A DNA stretch of 64,000 nucleotides from Thiohalobacter sp. (GCF_027000115.1 NZ_JALTON010000037.1:78783-142782); one strand, 5' to 3'; counted from the stretch's first letter, positions 1 to 9,304 are shown. Notes: generated from the sequence alone by a model not told the origin. Translations and numbers: made by a program.

Positions 1-1
1 A

Positions 2-379
2 CCGCTGCGGGAGGGTTTTGCCCGCTACCTGCCGGTGGCCCTGCCGATTGCCATCCTGATGCTGGTCGAGCTGGTGGTCGTGGTCGGTGCCAGGTATTTC
101 GATGAAATGCCCGCACCGGTACCGAAGCCCGCGGACTACAGCAACACCCGCGAGCTGGGCAGCGTGCTCTATACCGATTATGTATATCCGTTCGAGATCG
201 CCTCGGTCATACTGCTGGTGGCCATCGTCGCGGCCATTGCGCTGACGCTGCGACGCCGGCCGGAGACCCGGTACCAGAATCCGGCCCAGCAGGTCCGGGT
301 ACGCAGGGAAGACCGGGTGCGGCTGGTCAGGATGGCGCCACAGAAGCCGGGTGAACAGGGGGAGCAGGGGGGCTCGTGA
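2..379 (+). CDS. nuoJ: NADH-quinone oxidoreductase subunit J (3' part)
   Basis: C-terminal part of the membrane subunit NuoJ of complex I. The frame is open from base 2, so the gene starts before the window; the GTG at 35 is internal. The visible part has a membrane helix ([19 protein letters not shown]), a loop containing the phrase [18 protein letters not shown], which is typical of NuoJ just before its last helix, then a final helix and a basic, charged tail of about 40 residues. The stop overlaps the GTG start of nuoK, as expected for translational coupling in a nuo operon. Identification is firm from the family phrase and gene order; only the missing 5' end is unknown. Confidence 0.93.
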   Translation, partial: PLREGFARYLPVALPIAILMLVELVVVVGARYFDEMPAPVPKPADYSNTRELGSVLYTDYVYPFEIASVILLVAIVAAIALTLRRRPETRYQNPAQQVRVRREDRVRLVRMAPQKPGEQGEQGGS

Positions 380-681
380 TCACACTTTCGGATTACCTCA
401 TCCTGGGGGCCATACTGTTCGGGTTCAGCATTGCGGGCATCTTCCTCAACCGGAAGAACCTGATCATTCTGCTGATGGCCATCGAACTCATGCTGCTGGC
501 CGTGAACATGAACTTCATCGCCTTCTCCCACTTCCTGGGCGACACGGCCGGACAGGTGTTCGTGTTTTTCATCCTCACGGTGGCGGCGGCCGAGGCGGCC
601 ATCGGGCTGGCGATCCTGGTGGTGCTGTTCCGCAACCGCAGGACCATCAATGTCGGCAACCTGGACAGCATGAAGGGGTAG
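376..681 (+). CDS. nuoK: NADH-quinone oxidoreductase subunit K
   Basis: Small membrane subunit of complex I, 101 residues, the usual NuoK length. It has three helices, and the conserved membrane glutamates of the proton path are visible in the helix around [13 protein letters not shown] and in the [11 protein letters not shown] helix. The GTG start at 376 overlaps the nuoJ stop and follows a GGGGGAG ribosome binding site at about 359-365. It lies 4 bp upstream of nuoL, inside the same operon. It works with NuoL, M and N in the proton-pumping arm. Nothing unusual was seen. Confidence 0.97.
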   Translation: MITLSDYLILGAILFGFSIAGIFLNRKNLIILLMAIELMLLAVNMNFIAFSHFLGDTAGQVFVFFILTVAAAEAAIGLAILVVLFRNRRTINVGNLDSMKG

Positions 682-685
682 CGCC

Positions 686-2674
686 ATGGAACAGCTCTAT
701 CTCGCCATTCCCCTAGCGCCCCTGATCGGCTCGATCATTGCCGGCCTGTTCGGCGGCACCATCGGTCGCCGCGGTGCGCATACGGTCACCATCACCGGCG
801 TGGCCATTGCCTTCGCCCTGTCCCTGTATGCCTTCAAGCATCATGTGCTGGATGGCGCGCCGGCCTACAACGAGACCGTCTATACCTGGATGGTCGCCGA
901 TGGCATCCGTTTCGAGGTCGGCTTCCTGATCGACCGGCTCACGGTGCTGATGATGGGGGTGGTGACCTTCGTCTCGCTGATGGTGCACATCTACACCATC
1001 GGCTACATGGCCGACGACGAGCACAACTGGCCGAAGGACAGCCTGGCCGGACGCAACAGCTATCAGCGATTCTTCAGCTACATCGCCCTGTTCACCTTCT
1101 CCATGCTGATGCTGGTGATGTCGAACAACTTCCTCCAGCTGTTCTTCGGCTGGGAGGCCGTGGGCCTGGTGTCCTACCTGCTGATCGGTTTCTGGTCGAC
1201 CCGGCCGACCGCCATCTTCGCCAACCTCAAGGCCTTTCTGGTCAACCGGGTAGGCGACTTCGGTTTCCTGCTGGGTATCGGCGCGGTGCTGATGTACTTC
1301 GGCAGCCTCGACTACTGGGACGTGTTCGCGGCCGCGCCCGGGGCGACCGGGCTGACCATGGAGATCTTCGACGGCCATGCCTGGTCGGTGCTCACGGTGA
1401 TCTGCATCCTGCTGTTCGTCGGTGCCATGGGCAAGTCCGCCCAGGTGCCCCTGCACGTGTGGCTGCCCGATTCCATGGAAGGCCCGACGCCCATATCGGC
1501 CCTGATCCATGCCGCCACCATGGTCACCGCCGGCATCTTCATGGTGGCGCGCATGTCCCCGCTCTACGAGCTGTCGGAGGTGGCGCTGAGCCTGGTCATG
1601 GTCATCGGTGCCATCACCGCGCTGTTCATGGGCTTCCTGGGCCTGGTGCAGCACGACATCAAGCGTGTCATCGCCTACTCGACGCTGTCCCAGCTCGGCT
1701 ACATGACAGTGGCGCTCGGTGCCTCCGCCTACGCCGCCGGCATTTTCCATCTCATGACCCATGCCTTCTTCAAGGCGCTGCTGTTCCTGGGTGCCGGCTC
1801 GGTCATCATTGCCATGCACCACGATCAGGACATGCGTCACATGGGCGGGCTGCGGCGCTACATGCCGGTCACCTGGATCACCTCGCTGATCGGCTCCCTG
1901 GCCCTGATCGGCACCCCCTTCTTTGCAGGCTACTATTCCAAGGACAGCATCATCATGGCGGTGCAGCAGTCACAGCTCGCCGGATCCGGGTTCGCCTACG
2001 CCGCGGTGCTGGCCGGGGTGTTCGTGACTGCCCTGTACAGCTTCCGCATGTATTTCCTCGTCTTCCACGGCGAGCCGCGCATGGACGCCCATACCCGCGA
2101 GCATCTGCGCGAGAGTCCGTGGGTGGTCACCCTGCCGCTGGTGCTGCTGGCCATTCCGTCGATCGCGGCCGGCTATGTCATGGGGCCGGTATTGTTCGGG
2201 GACTATTTCGCCGGTGCCATCCGGGTGCTGCCCGAGCACGATACCCTGGCTGCGCTGGGCGAGATCTACCATGGGCCGGTAGCCTTTGCGCTGCATGCCG
2301 TGTCCAGCCCGGTCTTCTACCTGGCCCTGTCGGGTGTGGTGGTGGCCTGGTATGTCTACATGAAGAACCCGGCGCTGGCCGACAGGGCTGCGAGGGCGGC
2401 CGGCCCGATCTATCGCATGCTGGTCAACAAGTATTACGTCGACGAGCTCTACCAGCGGCTGTTCGCGGGCGGTGCGCGTGGGCTCGGTCATGCATTGTGG
2501 AACCTCGGCGACCGTCTCTTCATAGACGGATTCATCGTCAATGGCAGCGCGCGCATGGTGGGCTGGGCCGCAGGCATCATCCGCCGGGTGCAGACCGGTT
2601 ATCTGTATCACTACGCATTTACCATGATCCTCGGCCTGCTGGCCCTGCTCAGCTGGGCGGTCTTTCTGCGTTGA
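686..2674 (+). CDS. nuoL: NADH-quinone oxidoreductase subunit L
   Basis: Largest antiporter-like subunit of complex I, 662 residues, full length. The Proton_antipo_M core is recognisable: a glutamate-bearing helix (FFGWEAVGLVSYLLIGFW), the AKSAQVPLHVWLPDSMEGP-type segment near residue 255 and the HAFFKALLFLGAGSVI helix with its lysine. The C-terminal part includes the YYVDELYQRLF motif that precedes the lateral helix and last transmembrane helix. It follows nuoK by 4 bp and precedes nuoM by 30 bp. Unlike the NuoL-like DabB at 32.3 kb, it sits in a normal nuo context and is full length, so it is the respiratory subunit. Confidence 0.97.
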   Translation: MEQLYLAIPLAPLIGSIIAGLFGGTIGRRGAHTVTITGVAIAFALSLYAFKHHVLDGAPAYNETVYTWMVADGIRFEVGFLIDRLTVLMMGVVTFVSLMVHIYTIGYMADDEHNWPKDSLAGRNSYQRFFSYIALFTFSMLMLVMSNNFLQLFFGWEAVGLVSYLLIGFWSTRPTAIFANLKAFLVNRVGDFGFLLGIGAVLMYFGSLDYWDVFAAAPGATGLTMEIFDGHAWSVLTVICILLFVGAMGKSAQVPLHVWLPDSMEGPTPISALIHAATMVTAGIFMVARMSPLYELSEVALSLVMVIGAITALFMGFLGLVQHDIKRVIAYSTLSQLGYMTVALGASAYAAGIFHLMTHAFFKALLFLGAGSVIIAMHHDQDMRHMGGLRRYMPVTWITSLIGSLALIGTPFFAGYYSKDSIIMAVQQSQLAGSGFAYAAVLAGVFVTALYSFRMYFLVFHGEPRMDAHTREHLRESPWVVTLPLVLLAIPSIAAGYVMGPVLFGDYFAGAIRVLPEHDTLAALGEIYHGPVAFALHAVSSPVFYLALSGVVVAWYVYMKNPALADRAARAAGPIYRMLVNKYYVDELYQRLFAGGARGLGHALWNLGDRLFIDGFIVNGSARMVGWAAGIIRRVQTGYLYHYAFTMILGLLALLSWAVFLR

Positions 2675-2704
2675 CGGCACTGAACTGGAGACAGGTTTTT
2701 TCGC

Positions 2705-4219
2705 ATGCAGCTTGAACTGCCCCTTCTGACACTGCTCATCTGGCTGCCGATTGTCGGTGGCATCGTGACCCTGGCCGTCGGCGACCGCGAGCCCTGGGGC
2801 GCGCGCAGTATGGCGCTGCTGTTCTCGGTGCTGACCTTCCTGCTCAGCATCCCGCTGTACACCTGGTTCGACCCGAGCACGGCGGACATGCAGTTCCAGG
2901 AGTTCAGCCCCTGGATCAGCGCCTTCAACGCCAACTACCACCTCGGCGTGGACGGTATCTCCATGCCGCTCATCCTGCTGACCACCTTTACCACCGTGCT
3001 GGTGGTGATCGCCGGCTGGGAGGTCATCAGGACGCGTACCGCCCAGTACATGGCCGCCTTCCTGATCATGGAAGGCCTGATGATTGGCGTCTTCTCGGCT
3101 CTGGATGCGGTGCTCTTCTATGTATTCTGGGAAGGGATGCTGATCCCGATGTTCCTGATCATCGGCATCTGGGGCGGGCCGCGCCGGGTCTATGCCACCA
3201 TCAAGTTCTTCCTCTACACCTTCTTCGGTTCGGTGTTCATGCTGGTGGCGCTGATCTACATGTACTACCAGTCGGGCAGCTTCGGCATCCTGGACTTCCA
3301 TGCCCTGAAGCTGGGCATGACCGAGCAGATTCTGATCTTCCTCGCCTTCCTGCTGGCCTTCGCCGTCAAGGTGCCCATGTGGCCGGTGCATACCTGGCTG
3401 CCGGACGCGCACGTGGAAGCGCCCACGGGTGGCTCGGTCATCCTGGCGGCCATCATGCTCAAGATCGGTGGCTACGGCTTTCTGCGCTTCAGCCTGCCGA
3501 TCACGCCGGATGCCAGCATGAGCCTGGACTGGCTGGTCATCGCGTTGTCACTGATCGCCGTGGTCTACATCGGCTTCGTTGCCATCGTGCAGCAGGACAT
3601 GAAGAAGCTGATCGCCTATTCCTCGATCGCGCACATGGGTTTCGTGACCCTGGGGTTCTTCATCGTGTTCACTATCGTGGAGCAGACCGGGAGCACCCAG
3701 GGCGCGGTGCTGGGGCTGGAGGGCGGCATGGTGCAGATGATCTCGCACGGCTTCATCTCGGGTGCCCTGTTCCTCTGCGTGGGCGTGCTCTATGACCGCA
3801 TGCATACCCGAATGATCAAGGACTATGGCGGCGTGGTGAACACCATGCCGATCTTCGGCGCCTTCATGGTGCTCTTCGCCATGGCCAACTCCGGCCTGCC
3901 CGGCACCTCCGGCTTCGTCGGCGAGTTCATGGTCATACTGGCCAGCTTCAAGGCCAACTTCTGGTTTGCCGCGCTGGCCGGCACCACGCTCATCCTCGGC
4001 GCGGCCTACAGCCTGTGGCTGGTCAAGCGGGTGGTGTTCGGTGCGGTCGCGAACGAACAGGTGGCGGCGCTCACCGACATCAACCGCCGTGAATTCCTCA
4101 TTCTGGCCACACTGGCGGCCGCGGTTCTCTTCTTTGGACTCTGGCCGGCGCCGCTGATCGACGTAATGCGTGCATCGCTGGAGAACCTGCTGGCCCACGT
4201 GCTGGTATCGAAACTCTAG
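2705..4219 (+). CDS. nuoM: NADH-quinone oxidoreductase subunit M
   Basis: Antiporter-like membrane subunit of complex I, 504 residues. The family segments YVFWEGMLIPMFLIIGIWGG, AVKVPMWPVHTWLPDAHVEA and GLPGTSGFVGEFMVI are present, with the glutamate and lysines of the proton channel. The AAGGCC-poor leader is short, but ATG at 2705 fits the N-terminus of homologues. The TAG stop (4217-4219) lies inside the terminal repeat of a mobile-looking element (4216-4465), so the last residue or residues and the stop come from, or are shared with, the element junction. The C-terminus otherwise has normal length, so function is probably intact. Confidence 0.97.
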   Translation: MQLELPLLTLLIWLPIVGGIVTLAVGDREPWGARSMALLFSVLTFLLSIPLYTWFDPSTADMQFQEFSPWISAFNANYHLGVDGISMPLILLTTFTTVLVVIAGWEVIRTRTAQYMAAFLIMEGLMIGVFSALDAVLFYVFWEGMLIPMFLIIGIWGGPRRVYATIKFFLYTFFGSVFMLVALIYMYYQSGSFGILDFHALKLGMTEQILIFLAFLLAFAVKVPMWPVHTWLPDAHVEAPTGGSVILAAIMLKIGGYGFLRFSLPITPDASMSLDWLVIALSLIAVVYIGFVAIVQQDMKKLIAYSSIAHMGFVTLGFFIVFTIVEQTGSTQGAVLGLEGGMVQMISHGFISGALFLCVGVLYDRMHTRMIKDYGGVVNTMPIFGAFMVLFAMANSGLPGTSGFVGEFMVILASFKANFWFAALAGTTLILGAAYSLWLVKRVVFGAVANEQVAALTDINRREFLILATLAAAVLFFGLWPAPLIDVMRASLENLLAHVLVSKL

Positions 4220-4465
4220 CCCGAAAATTGCACGAAGCCGCTGAAAGGTTGAGGTAAACCGATGGTTATAAGGAATATTTCTCGTAAATTTGCGGGTAGC
4301 GGTTTGTTTCCGCACCGCTCTGCCGGCGTCTGCACGCCTGGCGCGCCCGATCGCACCGCTCTTCGCTCGAACCGTAGCGATGGCTACGCTTCTCGCTCCA
4401 GAGCGGCACGCTCGAACACGCCAGACGCACATCCATCCGACAGCTTCGTGCAACTTTCGGGCTAG
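4216..4465. mobile_element. MITE-like element with 23-bp terminal inverted repeats between nuoM and nuoN
   Basis: The left end (4216-4238) reads CTAGCCCGAAA-A-TTGCACGAAGC. The right end (4443-4465) is its inverted copy with one change (G for A at the middle base). The outermost CTAG is self-complementary, so it could be part of the repeats or a 4-bp target duplication. The interior codes for nothing recognisable. It contains a nested hairpin: CCGCTCT (4356-4362) pairs with AGAGCGG (4400-4406), enclosing CGTAGC-GATG-GCTACG (4373-4388). Length and structure fit a non-autonomous miniature transposable element. No second copy was noticed in the window, and the parent transposon is unknown. Confidence 0.75.
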
Positions 4466-4473
4466 GTGCGCCG

Positions 4474-5928
4474 ATGACTGCCTTCGTGATGCCCGAATTC
4501 GCCCCGCTGGCTGCCGAGATTTTCGTGCTGTCCGCGGCCTGTTTCATTCTGGTGCTGGATCTCTTTCTCAGCGACCGGGTCCGTATCGTCAGCTATTGGC
4601 TGAGCCAGCTCACCCTGGTCGGTGCGCTGGCCATCGTGGGCATGACCGAGGCCTATGAGACGCGGACCCTGGCCATGTTCGGCACCTTCGTCGCCGATCC
4701 GCTGGCCGCGCTGTCCAAGTCGGCCATCTTCATCGTTACCCTCGGCGTGTTCGCCTACAGTCGCAGCTATCTGAAGGACCGGGCGCTGTTCAAGGGCGAA
4801 TACTATGTGTTGGGCCTGTTCGGCGTGCTGGGCATGATGGTGTTGATCTCCGCCCACAGCCTGCTCACCCTCTATCTCGGCCTTGAGCTGCTGGCGCTGT
4901 CGCTGTATGCGCTGGTCGCCTTTCAGCGGGATTCCGCCGCGGCCTCGGAGGCCGCAATGAAGTATTTCGTGCTCGGCGCCATGGCCTCCGGTCTGCTGCT
5001 CTATGGCATGTCCATTCTCTATGGCGTCACCGGGTCCATCGATCTGGAGGGCGTGGCGCAGGGCATCCGCGAGGCGACCGACACCGGGGCGCGGGTGGCG
5101 CTGGCCTTCGGACTGGTGTTCATCGTCATCGGCGTCGCCTTCAAGCTGGGCGCCGTGCCCTTCCACATGTGGGTTCCGGACGTGTATCAGGGCGCGCCGA
5201 GCAGCGTCACCCTCTACATCGGCAGCGCGCCCAAGATTGCCGCCTTCGCCATGGCCATGCGGCTGCTGGCCGAGGCCAACGGGCCCATGCAGGCCGACTG
5301 GGGCGGCATGCTGGCCATACTCGCCGTGCTGTCGCTGTTCATCGGCAATGTCGTGGCCATCGCCCAGACCAACATCAAGCGCATGCTGGCCTATTCGACC
5401 ATCTCCCATGTCGGTTTCCTGATGCTGGGCCTGCTGGCCGGCACGCCGGATGGCTACGGGTCGGCCCTCTTTTACGCCGTGACCTACGCACTGATGGCCG
5501 CCGGCGGCTTCGGCATGGTGGTGCTGCTCAGCCGCGCCGGCTTCGAGGCCGAGGCGCTGGACGACTACCGCGGGCTGAACCAGCGCAGCCCCTGGCTGGC
5601 GTTCATGATGCTGGTGCTCATGTTCTCCATGGCCGGGGTGCCACCCACGGTCGGCTTCTATGCCAAGCTGGCGGTGCTGCAGGCGGTCATCAACGTCGAC
5701 ATGGTCTGGCTGGCCCTGGTCGCCGTGGTCTTCTCGATCATCGGTGCCTTCTATTACCTGCGACTGGTCAAGCTGATGTACTTCGATGATCCGGCCGAGG
5801 CCGGTCCCCTGGCGGTGGCCGCGGAGCCGCGCTTCGTCATCAGCGTCAACGGCCTTGCCGTGCTCTGGCTGGGCCTGTTCCCCGGCACCCTCATGGCGGT
5901 CTGCATGGCCGCCATTCCGGGTACCTGA
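4474..5928 (+). CDS. nuoN: NADH-quinone oxidoreductase subunit N
   Basis: Third antiporter-like subunit of complex I, 484 residues. Family segments are clear: LYLGLELLALSLYALVAF with the helix glutamate, AFKLGAVPFHMWVPDVYQGA, TNIKRMLAYSTISHVGF and FSMAGVPPTVGFYAKLAV. The start ATG 4474 is 8 bp after the repeat element, so its original upstream sequence has been replaced; only a weak GGTGCG-type site remains in front of it. Translation may now depend less on coupling to nuoM than in other genomes. The downstream DUF2818 gene follows after 18 bp. Confidence 0.97.
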   Translation: MTAFVMPEFAPLAAEIFVLSAACFILVLDLFLSDRVRIVSYWLSQLTLVGALAIVGMTEAYETRTLAMFGTFVADPLAALSKSAIFIVTLGVFAYSRSYLKDRALFKGEYYVLGLFGVLGMMVLISAHSLLTLYLGLELLALSLYALVAFQRDSAAASEAAMKYFVLGAMASGLLLYGMSILYGVTGSIDLEGVAQGIREATDTGARVALAFGLVFIVIGVAFKLGAVPFHMWVPDVYQGAPSSVTLYIGSAPKIAAFAMAMRLLAEANGPMQADWGGMLAILAVLSLFIGNVVAIAQTNIKRMLAYSTISHVGFLMLGLLAGTPDGYGSALFYAVTYALMAAGGFGMVVLLSRAGFEAEALDDYRGLNQRSPWLAFMMLVLMFSMAGVPPTVGFYAKLAVLQAVINVDMVWLALVAVVFSIIGAFYYLRLVKLMYFDDPAEAGPLAVAAEPRFVISVNGLAVLWLGLFPGTLMAVCMAAIPGT

Positions 5929-5946
5929 GTCTGGTAGAATCCCTAC

Positions 5947-6279
5947 ATGGATCTCTCGACTGCGGCACTGCTGCTGGTGCTGATCGCCTTCGTGGCGGCC
6001 AATCTGCCCTGGCTCTCCGAACGCCTTTTCTTTGTTTTCCAGCCCCCGGGCGGGGAGAAGGGGCCCTGGCTGCGCCTGCTCGAATGGTTTCTGCTCTACT
6101 TTCTGGTGGGGGGGATCGCGCTGGGGCTCGAACAGAAGACCTTCGGCGAAATTCACGATCAGGACTGGGAGTTCTATGCCGTCACCCTGAGCCTGTTCCT
6201 GGTGTTCGCGCTGCCGGGGTTCATATACCGCTACGACCTCAAGGGGCATCTCGACCGGGCCGCCCGGCGCCGGCGCTGA
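5947..6279 (+). CDS. DUF2818 family membrane protein
   Basis: A 110-residue protein with two hydrophobic helices (roughly residues 5-25 and 45-60, then a third near 75-95) and a basic C-terminus rich in arginine. The phrases FVAANLPWLSERLFFV and FALPGFIYRYDLKGHLDR are typical of the DUF2818 family, which commonly lies directly after nuoN in proteobacteria. The biochemical role of the family is unknown; position at the end of the nuo operon suggests an assembly or accessory role for complex I. It is probably co-transcribed with nuoN (18-bp gap). Confidence 0.85.
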   Translation: MDLSTAALLLVLIAFVAANLPWLSERLFFVFQPPGGEKGPWLRLLEWFLLYFLVGGIALGLEQKTFGEIHDQDWEFYAVTLSLFLVFALPGFIYRYDLKGHLDRAARRRR

Positions 6280-6351
6280 GGCCGCGCGGCCGTCGAAACG
6301 GGGCCGGATTTTCAGGAACTTCCGAAAACAATCCAGAATTCGTGGCAGGGC

Positions 6352-6380
6352 TTGAAATCGCGCCGCCGGATCATTAGAAT
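6352..6380 (+). promoter_or_regulatory. sigma-70 promoter of the initiator tRNA gene
   Basis: TTGAAA at 6352-6357 and TAGAAT at 6375-6380 are separated by 17 bp, a near-consensus sigma-70 promoter. The tRNA starts 16 bp downstream of the -10 box. This separates the tRNA transcript from the nuo operon. Confidence 0.75.
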
Positions 6381-6395
6381 CTGCCACTCTTCTGA

Positions 6396-6472
6396 TGCGG
6401 GGTGGAGCAGTCTGGCAGCTCGTCGGGCTCATAACCCGAAGGTCGCAGGTTCAAATCCTGCCCCCGCTACCA
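6396..6472 (+). tRNA. initiator tRNA-Met (CAU)
   Basis: A 77-nt cloverleaf with CCA encoded. The anticodon loop is CTCATAA. The anticodon stem ends in three G:C pairs (GGG/CCC), the hallmark of the initiator tRNA. The T arm GCAGG-TTCAAAT-CCTGC is perfect. Acceptor pairs 2-71 to 7-66 are all G:C or C:G. Position 1 is T and position 72 is T, so there is no Watson-Crick pair at 1-72, as initiators require, but the mismatch is U:U rather than the usual C:A of Escherichia coli. The gene has its own promoter (6352-6380) and terminator (6491-6519). Confidence 0.95.
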
Positions 6473-6490
6473 AATTCCCCCTTTAAAAAG

Positions 6491-6519
6491 AACGCCTTGC
6501 ATTTTGCGGGCGTTTTTTT
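6491..6519 (+). terminator. intrinsic terminator after tRNA-fMet
   Basis: AACGCC (6491-6496) pairs with GGCGTT (6509-6514) around a T-rich loop and is followed by a run of seven T (6513-6519). It ends the tRNA transcript and also lies downstream of the converging GGDEF-EAL gene. Confidence 0.8.
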
Positions 6520-6600
6520 GTGCCATATTGTGACCCTGCGCCCGGCCCACGCTGTTGCAGAAAAACGGCGGGCAGGCGGGCGCGGCATCGGGTTCCGGTT

Positions 6601-9195
6601 TCATCGCGGACGGTTGGCGCAGGTGAGCAGCTGGTCCAGGGGTTCGGGCCGGTGGATGCCGAAGCCCTGGGCGAAGTCCACGCCCAGCTCGTTCAGGACG
6701 TCCAGGGTGCCGGCGTCCTCGGCATATTCGGCGATGGTCTTTTTGCCAAGGAGGTGCCCAATGTCGTTGATGTTGCCGACCAGGCTCCGGTTCACCGGAT
6801 CAGTGGCGATGCCGCGCACGAAGGTGCCGTCGATCTTGAGGTAGTCCACCGGCAGGTTTCTCAGATAGGAGAAGGAAGACAGGCCGGAGCCGAAGTCGTC
6901 GAGGGCGAAGCGGCAGCCCATGGCGCGCAAATCGTGGATGAAACGCAGAGCGGCCTGGAAGTTGGAGATGGCGGCGGTTTCCGTGATCTCGAAACAGAAG
7001 ATCTCTCCGGGCAGGTCGTGCAGGCTGAGCTGGGACTTGATGAAGGGCAGCAGGCTCTCGTCGCCGAGGGTGGCGCCGGAGAGATTGATGGCGCAGTGGC
7101 CGATCCGCCCGCTGCCGTGGGCTGCGATGCAGTCGGCGATGATCGAGAAGGTTCTTGCGATGATCCAGCGATCGACGATGTTGATCAGATCGAAGCGCTC
7201 GGCGGCAGGCAGGAAGACGCCGGCGGCAATCGGCTCGCCGTCATCGCTGTCGCCGCGCAGCCGCACCAGGACCTCGAAGGACAGGGGGGCGTTCACGTCC
7301 TCGTCCTCGCCAAGACGCCGGATGCGCTGGCCGTAGAGCAGCAACTGGTCGGATTCGACGGCGTCGTTGATGCGTGCCGCCCAGTCCATGTCGTGGCGAT
7401 GGCGCTGCATGTGCACGTCGTCGACATGGTAGACATGGGTGCGGCGCCGGCCGGCATGCTTGGCCGAATAGCAGGCCAGGTCGGCGGCGCTCATCAGATC
7501 GGTGAGCGAGATCTCGCCGGGGCGGAATTCGAGCAGCCCGATGCTGGCCCCGACCCGGAACACCCGGCCGTCCCACCCGAACTTGAACTCGTCGAGACAC
7601 TGGTGGACGTTGTCCGCGACCCGCTTGGCATGGTCCAGGTCGCAGTGGGTGAGGATGACGCCGAACTCGTCGCCGCCCAGCCGGGCCAGCATGTCGGTGT
7701 CCCGGACCTGCTGAAGCATGAGGCCGCTGATCTGGCGCAGCATCTCGTCGCCGGCGACATGGCCGGCGATGTCGTTGACCACCTTGAACTGGTCGAGGTC
7801 GATGTAGAGCAGGGTGTGGCGGTCGTCTCCGGTGGGGTGTTCGGGGTAGCGCACGAGCTGCCGCAGGCGTTCCTCGAAGGCCATGCGGTTGAACAGGCCG
7901 GTAAGGGCGTCGTGACTGGCCTGCCAGCTCAGGCGGTTGGCCATTTCGCGGGCCTTGGTGACGTCATGGAACACCAGCACCACGCCCACCACCTCGCCGC
8001 TGGGGTCACGGATGGGGGCGGCCGAGTCCTCGATGGCGAATTCGCGGCCGTCGTTGCGGATCAGGACGGTGTGATTGGCCAGCCCGACGACGCGACCTTC
8101 GCGCAGACAGCGGGCAACGGGATCGGCGGCCGGGCGGTGGGTGAGTTCGTTGACGATCCGGAACACCCGGGTCAAGGGCTGGTTGCGCGCCTGCTCCAGT
8201 TTCCAGCCCGTCAGATATTCGGCGACGGGGTTGAGAAAGCGGATACGGCCCTGGATGTCGGTGGTGATGACGCCGTCGCCTATGGAAGCCAGGGTGACCT
8301 GGGCCAGTTCCTTCTCGCGTTGCAGGGTCTCCTCCAGCTCGCGTCGTTCCTCCAACAGCACGCGAAAATCCTGGGCCAGCACGCCCAGTTCGTCGGTGGA
8401 ACGGGCATCCGGGATGCGGGTGTCGGGATGCAGATGCGCGCCCGACTCGATCACCGCCTGCAGGGGAGCGAGCGACTGGCCGAAGCTCTGCACGAACAAC
8501 AGGCTGCCGGCGATGGCGATCAGCTCCAGCAGCACCCACATCGCGAAGGTCTCGCCGCTGAAGAAGCCGGTGCGGGTCCAGTAGTACTGTACCAGGGTGG
8601 TATCGATCAGCAGGGGCACCAGGGCGCCGATCAGGAACACCTTGGCCTTGAGGGTGACGTGCGGCCGTTCCAGGCGCAGCCCGCCGAGCGCCTGGCCGAA
8701 CAGGTCCAGCACCCGGAAGAAGATGGGCAGGCCCACGATGATGGAGACGATCAGGGCCACGAGATGAATGCGGAACCAGTCCACCGGTTGGGGCGCGAAG
8801 TCGGCATACCAGATGGCGGCCAGCATGACCGAGGCCGGGGCCAGCAGCAGGTAGGACAGGAATACCCCCCAGAAATGCACGGGAAAGCGGCGCATGCACT
8901 CCAGCGCTTGCCGGCCGCGCGCCGGGTCGGGCGCCGCCAGGTAGTCGCGGACGGGCCGGATGTAGGCGGCGAAATAGGCCAGCGCGAAGACCAGGCTGGC
9001 GACGATGAAGGCCGGCTCCAGCGGCGTGGTCAGGATGCGGACAATCTGGGCCGGGGTGAACAGGTGGATGAAGAGCAGGAAGGAGAGGCCAAAAACGGGC
9101 GGGACCACCCACGCCAGCAGGATGTTGCCCAGGAAACGCTTGTTGAAGGTAACCGGGTGCTGCGCCGCGGGCGCTGCCGAACAACGGTCCTGCAC
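6601..9195 (-). CDS. membrane PAS-GGDEF-EAL cyclic-di-GMP signalling protein
   Basis: An 864-residue inner-membrane sensor. About seven N-terminal helices (residues 20-255) are followed by a HAMP-like linker, a PAS domain (about 300-425, starting TLASIGDGVITTDIQGRI), a GGDEF domain and a C-terminal EAL domain. The GGDEF motif is intact (LARLGGDEFGVIL), with an RxxD inhibitory site (RDTD) five residues upstream, so diguanylate cyclase activity with product feedback is plausible. In the EAL domain the signature is EVLVR, and the other catalytic segments are kept: FEITET, DDFGSG, YLKIDG, TIAEYAED and DFAQGF. Both activities could therefore be present. GTG start at 9195; no operon partner. The ligand is unknown. 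Confidence 0.9.
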   Translation of the reverse strand: MQDRCSAAPAAQHPVTFNKRFLGNILLAWVVPPVFGLSFLLFIHLFTPAQIVRILTTPLEPAFIVASLVFALAYFAAYIRPVRDYLAAPDPARGRQALECMRRFPVHFWGVFLSYLLLAPASVMLAAIWYADFAPQPVDWFRIHLVALIVSIIVGLPIFFRVLDLFGQALGGLRLERPHVTLKAKVFLIGALVPLLIDTTLVQYYWTRTGFFSGETFAMWVLLELIAIAGSLLFVQSFGQSLAPLQAVIESGAHLHPDTRIPDARSTDELGVLAQDFRVLLEERRELEETLQREKELAQVTLASIGDGVITTDIQGRIRFLNPVAEYLTGWKLEQARNQPLTRVFRIVNELTHRPAADPVARCLREGRVVGLANHTVLIRNDGREFAIEDSAAPIRDPSGEVVGVVLVFHDVTKAREMANRLSWQASHDALTGLFNRMAFEERLRQLVRYPEHPTGDDRHTLLYIDLDQFKVVNDIAGHVAGDEMLRQISGLMLQQVRDTDMLARLGGDEFGVILTHCDLDHAKRVADNVHQCLDEFKFGWDGRVFRVGASIGLLEFRPGEISLTDLMSAADLACYSAKHAGRRRTHVYHVDDVHMQRHRHDMDWAARINDAVESDQLLLYGQRIRRLGEDEDVNAPLSFEVLVRLRGDSDDGEPIAAGVFLPAAERFDLINIVDRWIIARTFSIIADCIAAHGSGRIGHCAINLSGATLGDESLLPFIKSQLSLHDLPGEIFCFEITETAAISNFQAALRFIHDLRAMGCRFALDDFGSGLSSFSYLRNLPVDYLKIDGTFVRGIATDPVNRSLVGNINDIGHLLGKKTIAEYAEDAGTLDVLNELGVDFAQGFGIHRPEPLDQLLTCANRPR

Positions 9196-9304
9196 GGATC
9201 TCTCCAGCCGCGGTATCTCGCGCTAGCATAGGCAAATCCGGTGCGGATATCCACAAGACGCAGGTATTTCGGCCGGGAAACGGCGGGGCGTGGGCGGCGC
9301 CGCC

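Noticed and set aside
4290..4658. Short frames inside the element between nuoM and nuoN as a transposase fragment
   Set aside because: They run across the right terminal repeat into nuoN in another frame and show no transposase motif.
6520..9231. A 903-codon open frame on the plus strand opposite the GGDEF-EAL gene
   Set aside because: Its product is low-complexity and His/Gln/Asp-rich with no family motif; it is the GC-driven shadow of the real minus-strand gene, which has intact GGDEF and EAL motifs.
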